Positions 53,214 to 62,049 are shown, counted from the stretch's first letter. The stretch: DNA of 64,000 bases from VRUE01 sp963816785 (GCA_963816785.1 CAWFLL010000002.1:248001-312000), one strand, 5' to 3'. Notes: generated by a model from the letters alone, not told the origin. Translations and numbers: made by a program.

Positions 53214-54527
53214 ATGAGCGCTCTGCTGCTCGTCCTCCTGCTCGTCCTGGTGGCGATCAACGGCTTCTTCGTCGCGGCGGAGTTCGCTCTGGTGCGCAGT
53301 CGCCGCGGCAAGATCGAACAGCTGGCCGAGGAGGGGGAGGCCGGGGCCGAGGCCGTGATCGAGCAGCTCGACAAGATCGACGAGTCGCTCTCTGCCTGTC
53401 AGGTCGGGATTACGATGGCCTCGATCGGGATCGGCTTCCTCGGCGAGCCCTCGCTGGCGGCGCTGCTGGAGCCGGTCTTCGGCGGCCTCTCGCACGGCCT
53501 CGCGGTCGCCCTCTCGCTGGCGATCGCCTTCACGCTGGTGACCGCGCTCCACATCAGCGTCGGCGAGCAGGTGCCGAAGATGCTCGCGATCAGCCACGCC
53601 GAGCGGACCGCGCGCCGGGTCTCGCGCCCGCTCAACTGGTTCCGGGTCGGGACGGCGCCGGTGACCAAGGCGCTGAGCCGTCTCTCGAACGCGATCGTCC
53701 GCCTCTTCGGCGTCGACCCGACCGACATCGAAGTGAGGCACACAGCGGAGGACCTGAAACAGATCATCGACAGCTCCCGCGTCGGCGGCACGCTCGATCC
53801 GGGTGAGGCGGGGATGCTGGGAGGGGTCTTCCACCTGCACGAGCAGGAGGCGCGGGCGGTGATGACCCCGATCCCGGCGGTGGTCACGATCGACTCCACC
53901 GACACGGTCGAGACGGCGCTGCGGCGCTGTGTCTCCTCGGGCCACACGCGGCTGGTCGTGATCGAGGACGACAACCCGGATCGGGTCAAAGGGATCGTCC
54001 ACAACAACAGTCTCGCCAGGCTCTACATGAACGACGGCCCCGAGGCCTCGATCGAGTCGGTGGTCCGCGACGCGCTGATCGTCCCCGAGACCCGCCCCCT
54101 CGACGACCTCCTCCACGACCTCCAGGTCCAGCGCACCTCGATCTCGGTGGTGGTCGACGAGTACGGCCGCACGGTCGGGATCGTCGCCGTCGAGGACATC
54201 CTCGAGGAGGTGGTGGGGGAGATCGAGGACGAGACCGACCCCCGCGCCGCCGCGCTGCGCCGCCTCGCCGGCGGCGAGTGGTTCGTCCGCGGCCACGTCT
54301 CGCTCGGCGACCTCGCCGACGTCGGGATCGAGCTGCCCGCCGACCACGAGGCCTACAACTCGATCGGCGGCTACGTCTTCGCCGAGCTCGGGCGGCTGCC
54401 GAAGCGCGGCGACACGATCAGCGCCGACGGCTACACGATCCGGGTCGAGTCGGTGCGCGAGAACCGGGTCGAGGCGGTTCGGATCAGCGGCGGCACCGAC
54501 GCGGGTTCCGTCCGCCCCAGCGCCTAG
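53214..54527 (+). CDS. CNNM/CBS-domain membrane protein (hemolysin C/CorC-like)
   Basis: 437 residues: CNNM transmembrane domain (VLVAINGFFVAAEFALVRSRR, LSACQVGITMASIGIGFL, GEQVPKMLAI) to about 185, two CBS motifs (VMTPIPAVVTIDSTDT and ISVVVDEYGRTVGIV) and a C-terminal CorC_HlyC domain (ELPADHEAYNSIGGYV). Homologues export Mg2+ or other cations; the hemolysin name is historical. The gene is intact and alone. Confidence 0.92.
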   Translation: MSALLLVLLLVLVAINGFFVAAEFALVRSRRGKIEQLAEEGEAGAEAVIEQLDKIDESLSACQVGITMASIGIGFLGEPSLAALLEPVFGGLSHGLAVALSLAIAFTLVTALHISVGEQVPKMLAISHAERTARRVSRPLNWFRVGTAPVTKALSRLSNAIVRLFGVDPTDIEVRHTAEDLKQIIDSSRVGGTLDPGEAGMLGGVFHLHEQEARAVMTPIPAVVTIDSTDTVETALRRCVSSGHTRLVVIEDDNPDRVKGIVHNNSLARLYMNDGPEASIESVVRDALIVPETRPLDDLLHDLQVQRTSISVVVDEYGRTVGIVAVEDILEEVVGEIEDETDPRAAALRRLAGGEWFVRGHVSLGDLADVGIELPADHEAYNSIGGYVFAELGRLPKRGDTISADGYTIRVESVRENRVEAVRISGGTDAGSVRPSA

Positions 54528-54571
54528 CTTTCTCCGGCAACCCACGCCCCGCCAAACCTTGGAGGTACCGC

Positions 54572-54799
54572 ATGTGGGTTGTGCGATTGAGCGATAAGCA
54601 GCTGGAGGTCCTGAGAGCGCTGCTTCGCTCCGAGGAGCATCTCGGCCCGGCGCTCAAAGGAGCGGTCGAGGCGCTCGACCTGGCCCGCTGGGACGACCTG
54701 CCCCAGGCTGAGCTGCCCTGGGAGGAGATCGAGGAGGCCGCCCGGCGCCAGGGCATCTCCCCCGCCGATGTGATCTGGGACCTGGCGGGCAAGAGGTAG
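54572..54799 (+). CDS. Small conserved hypothetical protein
   Basis: 75 residues: WVVRLSDKQLEVLRALLRSE, then EALDLARWDDLPQAELPWEEIEEAARRQG. All-helical prediction, no membrane helix, no metal site. GGAGGT at 54561-54566 with 5 nt spacing supports ATG 54572, and codon choice fits real coding. Function unknown; convergent with the hydroxyacyl-CoA dehydrogenase gene. Confidence 0.65.
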   Translation: MWVVRLSDKQLEVLRALLRSEEHLGPALKGAVEALDLARWDDLPQAELPWEEIEEAARRQGISPADVIWDLAGKR

Positions 54800-54811
54800 G
54801 CCGGGGGCGCC

Positions 54812-55645
54812 CTAAGCGTCGGAGTAGTCGTAGAAGCCTGCGCCCGACTTGCGGCCGAGCTTCTCTTCGCCCACCATCTCGATCAGCAGGCCCGGAGGCT
54901 TGTGGTAAGGCTCCTCGGAGTCGGCGTAGAGCGCGTCGCCGATCGCCTCGGCGACGTCGAGCCCGATGAAGTCGAGCAGCGCCAACGGCCCCATCGGGTG
55001 GCCGGCGCCGAGCTTCATGCAGGCGTCGACCTCGCCGGCCTCCATCCCGGTGCGCTCCATCAGCCGCACCGCGTCGAAGAGGTAGGGGAAGAGGAGGCGG
55101 TTGACGACGAACCCGGCCTGGTCGGGCACCACGACCGCGGTCTTGCCGAGCGCGGCGCACCAGGCGAGCGCCCGCTCGCGGGACTCCTCGCCGACTCCGT
55201 CGAGGAAGCAGACCTCGACCAGTTTCATCCGCGGCACCGGATTGAAGACATGCAGCCCGAAGAGGCGGTCCGCGATCCCGCCGGCCTCGGCGATCTCGGC
55301 GACGCTGAGCGAGGAGGTGGTGCTCGCCAGGTCGGCCTTGGGACATGCTTCCGCGACCGCGCTCAGCACCTCGCCCTTCGGCTCGACTTCCTCGATCACC
55401 GCCTCGACCACCACGTCGCAGTCAGAGAGGTCCTTGGGGTTGGTGGTCACCCGCAGCCGCGAGGGCTCGGCGCCGTCGATCTTGGCGCAGGCGGCGACGA
55501 CTTTCTCCTCCGCCCGCCAGGCGGATGCCTCGCTGCGGGCCAGCAGGATCGTGTCCGCGGTCGTCGTCGAGACCGCCGCCAGCCCGGTCGCGATCGCGCC
55601 GCTGCCGGCGATCCCCGGCGCCTCATATCCCTTGCCCGCGCTCAT
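54812..55645 (-). CDS. 3-hydroxyacyl-CoA (3-hydroxybutyryl-CoA) dehydrogenase
   Basis: 277 residues. The NAD loop is GIAGSGAIATGLAA, the catalytic segment GLHVFNPVPRMKLVEV has the conserved His-x-x-Asn-Pro, and the C-terminal domain has VVNRLLFPYLFDAVRLME and GHPMGPLALLDFIGLD. It oxidises 3-hydroxyacyl-CoA to 3-oxoacyl-CoA. It is divergent from the thiolase gene, which would act on its product. The shared 180-bp gap holds a TetR-type operator. Confidence 0.92.
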   Translation of the reverse strand: MSAGKGYEAPGIAGSGAIATGLAAVSTTTADTILLARSEASAWRAEEKVVAACAKIDGAEPSRLRVTTNPKDLSDCDVVVEAVIEEVEPKGEVLSAVAEACPKADLASTTSSLSVAEIAEAGGIADRLFGLHVFNPVPRMKLVEVCFLDGVGEESRERALAWCAALGKTAVVVPDQAGFVVNRLLFPYLFDAVRLMERTGMEAGEVDACMKLGAGHPMGPLALLDFIGLDVAEAIGDALYADSEEPYHKPPGLLIEMVGEEKLGRKSGAGFYDYSDA

Positions 55646-55761
55646 CTAAGTTGGGTTCCTATCAAAAGTCCCCAGCCGCGCCGTCCCCGGTGGCGCATTG
55701 GCACCGGATGTCGAAACCTTTGCGCCACTGCCGAGAGTGTGAGACCCGTCAACTCACTGGC

Positions 55762-55787
55762 TGACTGACCAATCAGTCGGCTATCGT
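55762..55787 (+). promoter_or_regulatory. TetR-type operator overlapping the thiolase promoter
   Basis: GACTGACCAATCAGTC (55763-55778) is a perfect inverted repeat of 6-bp arms around CCAA, the common TetR half-site TGACTGACC. A -10 hexamer TATCGT (55782-55787) follows at once, so a bound repressor would block RNA polymerase. No TetR gene is in the window. Confidence 0.7.
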
Positions 55788-55825
55788 GGGATGAAGCGAG
55801 ACCGGACGGACGAACGGAGGCAGCT

Positions 55826-57010
55826 ATGAGCGCGGACGGCAATGGCAGGTTCGGCGGGCGTGAGGTCGTGATCGTCGAGGCGGTGCGGACCCCGATCGGC
55901 CGCGGCCACGAGGAGAAGGGCTACTACAAGGACGTCCATCCCTCCAACCTCCTCGCCAAGACCTACTCGGAGCTGATCGAGCGAAGCGGGATCGACCCGG
56001 CCGAGACCGGCGACGTGGTCACCGGCTGCGCACAGCAGTTCGGCGAGCAGGGCGTCAACATCGGCCGTAACGCCTGGCTCGAGGCGGGCCTCCCGATCGA
56101 GACCCCGGCGACCACGATCGACCGCCAGTGCGGGTCCGCGCAGCAGGCCGTCAACTTCGCCGCGGCGCTGGTCGCGACCGGCGTCCACGACGTCGCGATC
56201 GGCTCCGGAGTCGAGCACATGGGCCACATCTCCTTCGCCGACGGCTACCAGGTGATGCAGGAGCACGGCTCGCCGTTCTCACCGGAGCTGCTCGAGCGCT
56301 ACGACCTGATCCCGCAGGGCCTCTCGGCCGAGATGATCGCCGACAAGTGGGAGGTCCCCCGCTCCGAGCTCGACGAGCTCGGCCTCCGCTCCCAACAGCT
56401 GGCCGCGAAGGCGACCGAGGAGGGACACTTCGAGCGCGAGATCGTCCCGTTCAGCGTCAATGGCGACACCTACGTCACCGACCAGGGCCTGCGCGAGACC
56501 ACCCTCGAGCGGCTCTCGCTGCTGAAACCGGCCTTCAAGGAGGACGGCAAGATCACCGCCGGCAACTCCTCCCAGATCTCCGACGGCGCCGCCGCGGTGC
56601 TGCTGATGGCCCGCGAGAAGGCCGACGCCCTCGGCCTCGAGCCACGGGCGCGGATCTTCGACCAGACCACGGTCGGGGTCGACCCGGTGATCATGCTGAC
56701 CGGCCCGATCCCCGCCACCCGCAAGCTGCTCGAGCGCAACGGGATGACGATCGACGACGTCGACCTGGTCGAGATCAACGAGGCCTTCGCCTCCGTTATC
56801 GCTGCCTGGCGCCGCGAGTTGGAGCCCGACATGGACCGGGTCAACGTCAACGGCGGCGCGATCGCGCTCGGCCACCCGCTCGGCTCGACCGGCGCCCGCC
56901 TGATCACCACCCTGCTGCACGAGATGGAGCGCTCCGACAAGGAGATGGGCCTGGTGACGATGTGCTGCGGCGGCGGCCTCGGCACCGGCACCCTGATCCA
57001 GCGGGTCTGA
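55826..57010 (+). CDS. Acetyl-CoA acetyltransferase/3-oxoacyl-CoA thiolase
   Basis: 394 residues of the thiolase family: nucleophile C102 in DRQCGSAQQA, the active-site His in GGAIALGHPLGSTGA and the second Cys in MCCGGGLGTG. GNSSQISDGAAAVLLM is conserved. It cleaves 3-oxoacyl-CoA or condenses acetyl-CoA. Its promoter overlaps a TetR operator. The HD-domain gene follows 13 nt later and acyl-CoA dehydrogenases after that, so the set is a beta-oxidation operon. Confidence 0.94.
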   Translation: MSADGNGRFGGREVVIVEAVRTPIGRGHEEKGYYKDVHPSNLLAKTYSELIERSGIDPAETGDVVTGCAQQFGEQGVNIGRNAWLEAGLPIETPATTIDRQCGSAQQAVNFAAALVATGVHDVAIGSGVEHMGHISFADGYQVMQEHGSPFSPELLERYDLIPQGLSAEMIADKWEVPRSELDELGLRSQQLAAKATEEGHFEREIVPFSVNGDTYVTDQGLRETTLERLSLLKPAFKEDGKITAGNSSQISDGAAAVLLMAREKADALGLEPRARIFDQTTVGVDPVIMLTGPIPATRKLLERNGMTIDDVDLVEINEAFASVIAAWRRELEPDMDRVNVNGGAIALGHPLGSTGARLITTLLHEMERSDKEMGLVTMCCGGGLGTGTLIQRV

Positions 57011-57023
57011 GGCGCCGGCGCCG

Positions 57024-57839
57024 ATGTCGAGGCTGCTGGGGGATATCGGGACGATCGAGTGGAACCGGCGCACGAAGGGGATCCTCGGCCGCGGCGAGCG
57101 GGCGCGGTTCACGGCGGCGATCGTCCTCCGCACCTCGCGGGCGCTGCCGCGGGTGATCTGGTCGCGAAGCGGAGGGCGGAGCTTCGGGCCCGACCCCTCG
57201 GAGCTGACCCCGCCCGACACGCCGTTCGCCAAAGAGGTCATCGAGGCCTGCGCCGACCTCGGCCCAATGGTGATCGAGCACAGCTATCGCTCCTACCTCT
57301 TCGCCCGCGCGCTGGGCCAGGTCGAGGGGATCGAGTGCGATGAGGAGGCGCTCTTCGCGGCGACGATGTTCCACGACTACGCCTTCCCCACGATCGAGTC
57401 GCTGACCGACCGCTGCTTCACGCTCGTTGCCGCAGAAGAGGCCGAGCGCTTCCTCGAGTCCTCGCCGCTATCGGAGTCGCTGCGACACGACGTCCTCGAC
57501 GCGATCTGCCTCCACATCAACCCGACCGTCCCCCGCGAGCATGGAGCGATCCAGTACCTGGCCCATGACGGGATCATCGTCGACGTGATCGGGATCCGTA
57601 ACTGGGAGCTGGACCGCGCCGGAATCCGGCGCACGTTCGAGCGCCATCCGCGGCACGGCTTCAACCTCGCCGCCGAGACCCTGCTGAAGCCGCATGGGAA
57701 GCGCGTCCCAAACTGCCGCACAGCCGCCCTGTTCGGCGCCGGCTTCGGCCCGGCGCTGAAGCTCAGCCCCTGGTCCCCCCTGGACCGCGAGGAGGGTCGC
57801 GAGGAAACAGTGTCAACGCCTGGCCAGCCAGCCAGGTAG
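57024..57839 (+). CDS. HD-domain phosphohydrolase-like protein
   Basis: 271 residues. The metal site HSYRSYLFARALG, MFHDYAFP (HD doublet) and later CLHINPT fit an HD fold, about residues 90-190. HD proteins hydrolyse nucleotides or act as lyases. Relatives in actinobacteria often occur next to acyl-CoA genes without known activity. It starts 13 nt after the thiolase and ends 12 nt before the acyl-CoA dehydrogenase. Confidence 0.78.
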   Translation: MSRLLGDIGTIEWNRRTKGILGRGERARFTAAIVLRTSRALPRVIWSRSGGRSFGPDPSELTPPDTPFAKEVIEACADLGPMVIEHSYRSYLFARALGQVEGIECDEEALFAATMFHDYAFPTIESLTDRCFTLVAAEEAERFLESSPLSESLRHDVLDAICLHINPTVPREHGAIQYLAHDGIIVDVIGIRNWELDRAGIRRTFERHPRHGFNLAAETLLKPHGKRVPNCRTAALFGAGFGPALKLSPWSPLDREEGREETVSTPGQPAR

Positions 57840-57842
57840 TCT
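57837..57842 (+). promoter_or_regulatory. -10 element TAGTCT, leaderless start
   Basis: TAGTCT overlaps the HD gene's stop and ends 9 nt before ATG 57852, so the acyl-CoA dehydrogenase may also have its own leaderless transcript. Confidence 0.4.
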
Positions 57843-57851
57843 CCGAAACCG

Positions 57852-59030
57852 ATGGACCTGAGCCTCTCTCCATCCGAGCAGGAATTCCGCGACGAGGTCC
57901 GGACCTGGCTCGAAGAGAACCATCCCGGCCCCGAGCCGGATGGCGGCCTGGAGGAGGTGATGGCGTTCCGCAGCGAGTGGCAGCGCAAGCTCCACGCCGC
58001 CGGCTGGGCCGGGATCTCCTGGCCGAAGGAGTTCGGCGGCCGCGGCGCGACCCTGATCGAGCAGGCGATCTTCGTCGGCGAGGCCTCGCGCCAGGAAGCG
58101 CCGAGCCCCGCCAACGTGCTCGGCCTCGCGATGGGCGGCCCGGTCGTGATCGCCCACGGCACCGACGAGCAGAAGAAGCGCTACCTGGAGCCGATCCTCA
58201 CCGCCGAGGAGATCTGGTGCCAGGGCTTCTCCGAGCCCGAGTCGGGCTCCGACCTCGCCTCGCTGAAGACGAAGGCGGTCAAGGACGGCGACGAATGGGT
58301 CGTCACCGGGCAGAAGGTCTGGACGACCTTCGCCCAGTACGCGAAGTGGTGCATGCTGGTCGCCCGCACCGACCCCGACGCGCCCAAGCACCAGGGCCTC
58401 ACCTACTTCCTGATGGACATGGAGCAGGAGGGGGTCCAGGCCAAGCCGCTGGTCCAGATCACCGGCGAGGGCGAGTTCAACGAGGTCTTCATCGAGGAGG
58501 CGCGGATCCCCGACGCCAACGTCGTCGGCGGCGTCGGCAACGGCTGGACGGTTGCGATCACGACGTTGATGAACGAGCGCGCGGGACTCGCCTTCGGCGC
58601 GATCGCCCAGATCTCCAACAGCCTCAAACGGCTCGCGACGCTGGCCACCGAGACCCGCGTCAACGGCGGCACCGCTGCCGATGACCCGGTCTTCCGCCAG
58701 CGCCTTGCCCAGCTCCAGATCGAGGCCGAGACGATGCGGCTCAACGCCTACCGCGGCCTGACCAAGACGATGCAGTCGGGGATCCCCGGCCCCGAGGGCT
58801 CGCTCGGCAAGTGGCAGTGGGCCGACATCAACCAGGGGATATCCGAGCTGGCGCTCGACATCGAGGGCGCCTACGCGCCGCTCGCCCGCGGCGCCGAGCA
58901 CACCGTCGCCAACGGCGCCTGGCAGTACGGGTTCCTGCGCAGCCGCGCCAACTCGATCGAGGGCGGCACCACCGACATCCTCAAAAACATCATCGCTGAG
59001 CGCGTCCTCGGCCTGCCGAAGCTGCGCTGA
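57852..59030 (+). CDS. Acyl-CoA dehydrogenase
   Basis: 392 residues: N-terminal helical domain (SEQEFRDEVRTWLEENH), the FAD-binding middle with WCQGFSEPESGSDLASLKT and VVTGQKVWTTFAQYA, and the C-terminal helical domain with SRANSIEGGTTDILKNIIAERVLGL. It is the larger partner of the next gene; the paired arrangement is typical of the FadE26/27-like heterodimers that act on bulky or branched acyl-CoA such as steroid side chains. Which subunit carries the catalytic Glu cannot be settled from sequence alone. Confidence 0.92.
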   Translation: MDLSLSPSEQEFRDEVRTWLEENHPGPEPDGGLEEVMAFRSEWQRKLHAAGWAGISWPKEFGGRGATLIEQAIFVGEASRQEAPSPANVLGLAMGGPVVIAHGTDEQKKRYLEPILTAEEIWCQGFSEPESGSDLASLKTKAVKDGDEWVVTGQKVWTTFAQYAKWCMLVARTDPDAPKHQGLTYFLMDMEQEGVQAKPLVQITGEGEFNEVFIEEARIPDANVVGGVGNGWTVAITTLMNERAGLAFGAIAQISNSLKRLATLATETRVNGGTAADDPVFRQRLAQLQIEAETMRLNAYRGLTKTMQSGIPGPEGSLGKWQWADINQGISELALDIEGAYAPLARGAEHTVANGAWQYGFLRSRANSIEGGTTDILKNIIAERVLGLPKLR

Positions 59031-59033
59031 CCG

Positions 59034-60158
59034 ATGTATTTCGACCTCAACGACGAGCAGCAGGCGATCAAGTCGACCGCTCGCGATTTCCTCGCCGCCC
59101 GCTATAAATCGGAGCGGATCCGCGCGCTGGCCGATAGCGAGCAGGGCTTCGAGCAGTCCGACTGGCAGGAGATGGCCGACCTCGGCTGGCCCGGGCTGGC
59201 GCTGCCGGAGGAGTGGGGCGGGCAGGGCCTCGGCATCGTCGACCTTGCGGTCATCTTCGAGGAGATGGGCTACGCGCTGGCGCCCTCGCCGCTGCTCTCG
59301 ACCACGGTCGCCGGGCTGGCGCTGGCCACGAACGGAACCGATCAGCAGAAGGAGCGCTGGCTGCGGTCGCTGGCGGCTGGCGAGGCCCGCGGCACGGTCG
59401 CTCTCTTCGACGCCGGAACCGCGGCGGCGATCGGCGAGTTCGAGATGGAGGCCAGGCCCGATGGCGACGGGGTCGTCCTCGACGGCGAGAAGGTGCTGGT
59501 GCTCGACGCGGCCAGCGCCGACTTCCTCCTCGTCGCCACCGCCGACGGCCGCCGCCACCTGGTCGAGCGGAGGGCGGAGGGCGTCACGGTCAACCCCGAA
59601 GCTTCGATCGACCTGACCAGGCGCCTGTACTCGGTCCGCTTCGACGGGGTGCGGGTCGGCGCCGAGGCGACCCTGAACGGCGAGCAGCCCGACTTCCTGC
59701 CGGTTCTGTGGCGCGCCTGCGTAGCGATCTCGGCCGAGTCGACCGGGATCGCCCAGCGGACCCTGGAGATGGCCGTCGAGTACGCCAAGGACCGCCAGCA
59801 GTTCGGGCGCCCGATCGGCTCCTACCAGGCGGTCTCCCACCGCTGCGCGGGGATGCTGCTGGAAACCGAGAACTCGCGCTCGGCCTTCTACGGCGCCGCC
59901 TGGGCGGCCGACTCCGAGCCCGAGTCGCTGCCGCTCGCGGCCTCGATGGCGAAGGCCTATGCCTCCGAAGCCGGCTGGCGCGTTCCCGACGCCTCGATCC
60001 AGGTCCACGGCGGAATCGGCTTCACCTGGGAGCACGACCTCCACTTCTTCCTCAAGCGCGGCAAGGCCAACGCGGCCACCTTCGGCGACGCCAAGTGGCA
60101 CCGCGAGCGGGTCGCGGAGCTGGTCCTCGCCGCCGCGAGCGAGCCCGTCCCGGCCTGA
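59034..60158 (+). CDS. Acyl-CoA dehydrogenase, second subunit
   Basis: 374 residues: FDLNDEQQAIKSTARDFLAARY at the start, GLALPEEWGGQGLGIVD, then the C-terminal AKDRQQFGRPIGSYQAVSHRCA and QVHGGIGFTWEHDLHFFLKR. These are the FadE-type motifs of the small partner. The middle beta domain is shorter than normal, as in other non-identical subunits. It begins 3 nt after the first subunit and is followed by an LLM enzyme 4 nt later. Confidence 0.92.
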   Translation: MYFDLNDEQQAIKSTARDFLAARYKSERIRALADSEQGFEQSDWQEMADLGWPGLALPEEWGGQGLGIVDLAVIFEEMGYALAPSPLLSTTVAGLALATNGTDQQKERWLRSLAAGEARGTVALFDAGTAAAIGEFEMEARPDGDGVVLDGEKVLVLDAASADFLLVATADGRRHLVERRAEGVTVNPEASIDLTRRLYSVRFDGVRVGAEATLNGEQPDFLPVLWRACVAISAESTGIAQRTLEMAVEYAKDRQQFGRPIGSYQAVSHRCAGMLLETENSRSAFYGAAWAADSEPESLPLAASMAKAYASEAGWRVPDASIQVHGGIGFTWEHDLHFFLKRGKANAATFGDAKWHRERVAELVLAAASEPVPA

Positions 60159-60162
60159 TCGC

Positions 60163-61191
60163 TTGACGGCACTCGACCGCATCTCGGTCGCGGCGATCGG
60201 CACCACGGTCGCCGACCTCGAGGCCGAGGCGAAGCGGGCCGAGGCGGCCGGGGTCGAGTGCGTCTGGGCGCCGGAGCTGTTCCGCTCCGCGGTCACCCAG
60301 GCCTCCTACCTGGCGGGCAGGACCGAGACGATCGGCATCGCGACCGGGATCATCTGGGCCTTCACCCGCAGCCCGTTCATCCTCGCCGTCAGCGCCCTCG
60401 ACATCGACGAGATGTCCGGCGGGCGATTCCGGCTCGGCCTCGGCTCCGGCGTCAAACGGCTGAACGAAACCTGGCACAACGCCGAGTACGGCAAGCCGGC
60501 GCCCCACCTGCGCGAGGCGATCGAGGCGACGCGGCTGATCATGCAGCAGGCCGGCAAGGGCGAGCCGATCCGCTATGAGGGCAGCTACTACGACATCGAC
60601 ATCAAGGGCTGGATCCGGCCCCATCCCGCCGCGCGCGAGTCGGTGCCGATCTACACCGCGGGGGTGCAGGGCGGCATGTGCCGGATGGCCGGCGACGTCG
60701 CCGACGGCCTGATCGGCCACCCGATCCAGAGCCTGCGCTGGATCGACGAGGTCGTCGTCTCCTCCTTCGAGGAGGGGCTGAAGCGCTCCGGCCGCGACCG
60801 CGGGGACTTCGACTACCTGCCGACCGTCTGCTGCGCGATCGACGACGACGAGGCGAAGGCGATCGAGATGGCCCGCCGCACGATCTCCTTCTACGCGACG
60901 GTGAGGACCTACATGCCGCTCTGGGAGCTGCACGGGTTCGCCGACAACGCGGTCGAGGCGGGCGAGGCCTTCCGCCGTGGCGATCTCGCCGCGGTCCCGG
61001 CGGCGATCAGCGACGAGATGGTCGACACCTACTGCGCCGCCGGCCCGCTCGACAAGGTCCGGGCCCGGGTCGAGGCGACCGCCGAGCGCGCCGACGGCCT
61101 CTTCCTGACGCCGCCGACGTACTTCATCTCACCGCAGGAGCTGAGCGAGTACCAGGACCGCCTCATCGACGCCTTCGGCCCAGGGCCGTGA
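60163..61191 (+). CDS. LLM-class F420-dependent oxidoreductase
   Basis: 342 residues, luciferase-like TIM barrel: ECVWAPELFRSA, GIATGIIWAFTRSPFILA, LGLGSGVKRLNETWH and PIYTAGVQGGMCRMAGDVADG. The pattern fits the F420-dependent group often encoded with acyl-CoA degradation genes in mycobacteria and Solirubrobacterales. TTG 60163 is the only start after the dehydrogenase stop. Its stop codon lies in repeat copy C. Confidence 0.88.
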   Translation: MTALDRISVAAIGTTVADLEAEAKRAEAAGVECVWAPELFRSAVTQASYLAGRTETIGIATGIIWAFTRSPFILAVSALDIDEMSGGRFRLGLGSGVKRLNETWHNAEYGKPAPHLREAIEATRLIMQQAGKGEPIRYEGSYYDIDIKGWIRPHPAARESVPIYTAGVQGGMCRMAGDVADGLIGHPIQSLRWIDEVVVSSFEEGLKRSGRDRGDFDYLPTVCCAIDDDEAKAIEMARRTISFYATVRTYMPLWELHGFADNAVEAGEAFRRGDLAAVPAAISDEMVDTYCAAGPLDKVRARVEATAERADGLFLTPPTYFISPQELSEYQDRLIDAFGPGP

Positions 61192-61246
61192 GCGCGGAGC
61201 GAGCAAGCAAGCATCTCTGGCTCTATGCGCCGCGAGCGAAGCGCGA
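61186..61246 (+). repeat. Intercistronic repeat, copy C (between LLM and ATL genes)
   Basis: Starts CCGTGAGCGCGGAGCGAGC, includes ATCTCTGGCTCTATGCGCC and ends GCGAGCGAAGCGCGA. The first TGA is the stop codon of the LLM gene and the ATL gene begins 9 nt after the element with GTGAGC. Confidence 0.75.
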
Positions 61247-61255
61247 GAATTTGCC

Positions 61256-61537
61256 GTGAGCGGGGCGGGGGAGACCCGCGAGGTAGAGGTGCTGCTCCGG
61301 GTGCGGCAGATACCGGCCGGGTTCGTCCGCACCTACGGCGACGTCTCCCCGGGCTCGCCGCGCTACGCCGGCGCGGTGCTGTTCGAGTGCGACGAGCCCG
61401 ACCTCCCCTGGTGGCGGGTCGTGCGCGCCGACGGGACGCTGGCCAAGGGCGCGCGCCAGCGGCGGCTGCTGGTCGCCGAGGGCGTCCCGTTCCTGGGCGA
61501 GCGGGTGAACATGGGGGCGGCCAGGATTCCGCCCTAG
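61256..61537 (+). CDS. MGMT/ATL-like DNA-binding protein
   Basis: 93 residues, the C-terminal DNA-binding module of O6-alkylguanine transferases: RQIPAGFVRTYGDVSPGSPRYAG with the helix-turn-helix and arginine finger, then PWWRVVRADGTLAKGARQ. The active-site PCHR is replaced by PWWRV, so it cannot accept an alkyl group; alkyltransferase-like proteins instead flag O6-alkylguanine for nucleotide excision repair. Most ATLs keep PWHR, so the second tryptophan is slightly unusual. GTG 61256 follows repeat copy C. Confidence 0.88.
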   Translation: MSGAGETREVEVLLRVRQIPAGFVRTYGDVSPGSPRYAGAVLFECDEPDLPWWRVVRADGTLAKGARQRRLLVAEGVPFLGERVNMGAARIPP

Positions 61538-61575
61538 TGGCGCGTACGTTTCGCTATCCGGAACAAAGGCGCCAC

Positions 61576-62049
61576 CTACGGCCAGAGCTTCTCGCGGGAA
61601 CCGTCATCGGGGACGGCGACGCATAACTCGGGCGCCGGCCCCAGCACCAGCTGCCGGCGCCAGATCGTCGTCTCGGGGAGGTCGGCGAGGAAGGTCTTGG
61701 TCGGCACCAGCCGCGGCTTGTCGTACCACTCAGCTCCCTCAGGAATCTCCGCCGGGCCCCGCACAAGCGAGTAGATGCCGCCCCAGCCGGCGGACGAGTC
61801 CGCGGCGGCGCGGTCGTGAGCCGGCCGCCTGGCCCCGTCGACGGCGGCGACGTTCAGCTCGCCCAACCCGTTCCAGTCCTCGACCAGGTACCAGTCCTCA
61901 TAGCCCGGGCCGGGATCGAACGGCAGCTCGCCGAGCCGAAAGCAGGCCGATCGCGTCCCGAGCGCTGAGTGGAAGGCACGCTGCGCCTCCTCGTATCCGG
62001 CCGCGTCGACGTTCGACCCGGGGCGGTGCCAGAAGAGGTAGGCGAGCAT
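61576..62049 (-). CDS. Conserved hypothetical protein
   Basis: 157 residues: AYLFWHRPGSNVDAAGYEEAQRAFHSAL, then YEDWYLVEDWNGLGELNVAAVDGARR, WGGIYSLVRG and WYDKPRLVPTKTFLADLP. The tandem alpha/beta pattern suggests a dimeric ferredoxin-like fold. It is seen in many actinobacterial genomes as an uncharacterised protein. ATG 62049 starts the conserved first strand. Function unknown. Confidence 0.65.
   Translation of the reverse strand: MLAYLFWHRPGSNVDAAGYEEAQRAFHSALGTRSACFRLGELPFDPGPGYEDWYLVEDWNGLGELNVAAVDGARRPAHDRAAADSSAGWGGIYSLVRGPAEIPEGAEWYDKPRLVPTKTFLADLPETTIWRRQLVLGPAPELCVAVPDDGSREKLWP

Noticed and set aside
57813..60296. An 827-codon minus-strand frame opposite the two acyl-CoA dehydrogenase genes
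   Set aside because: It is an antisense shadow: no start signal, no domains, and both plus-strand genes are complete with their active-site motifs.
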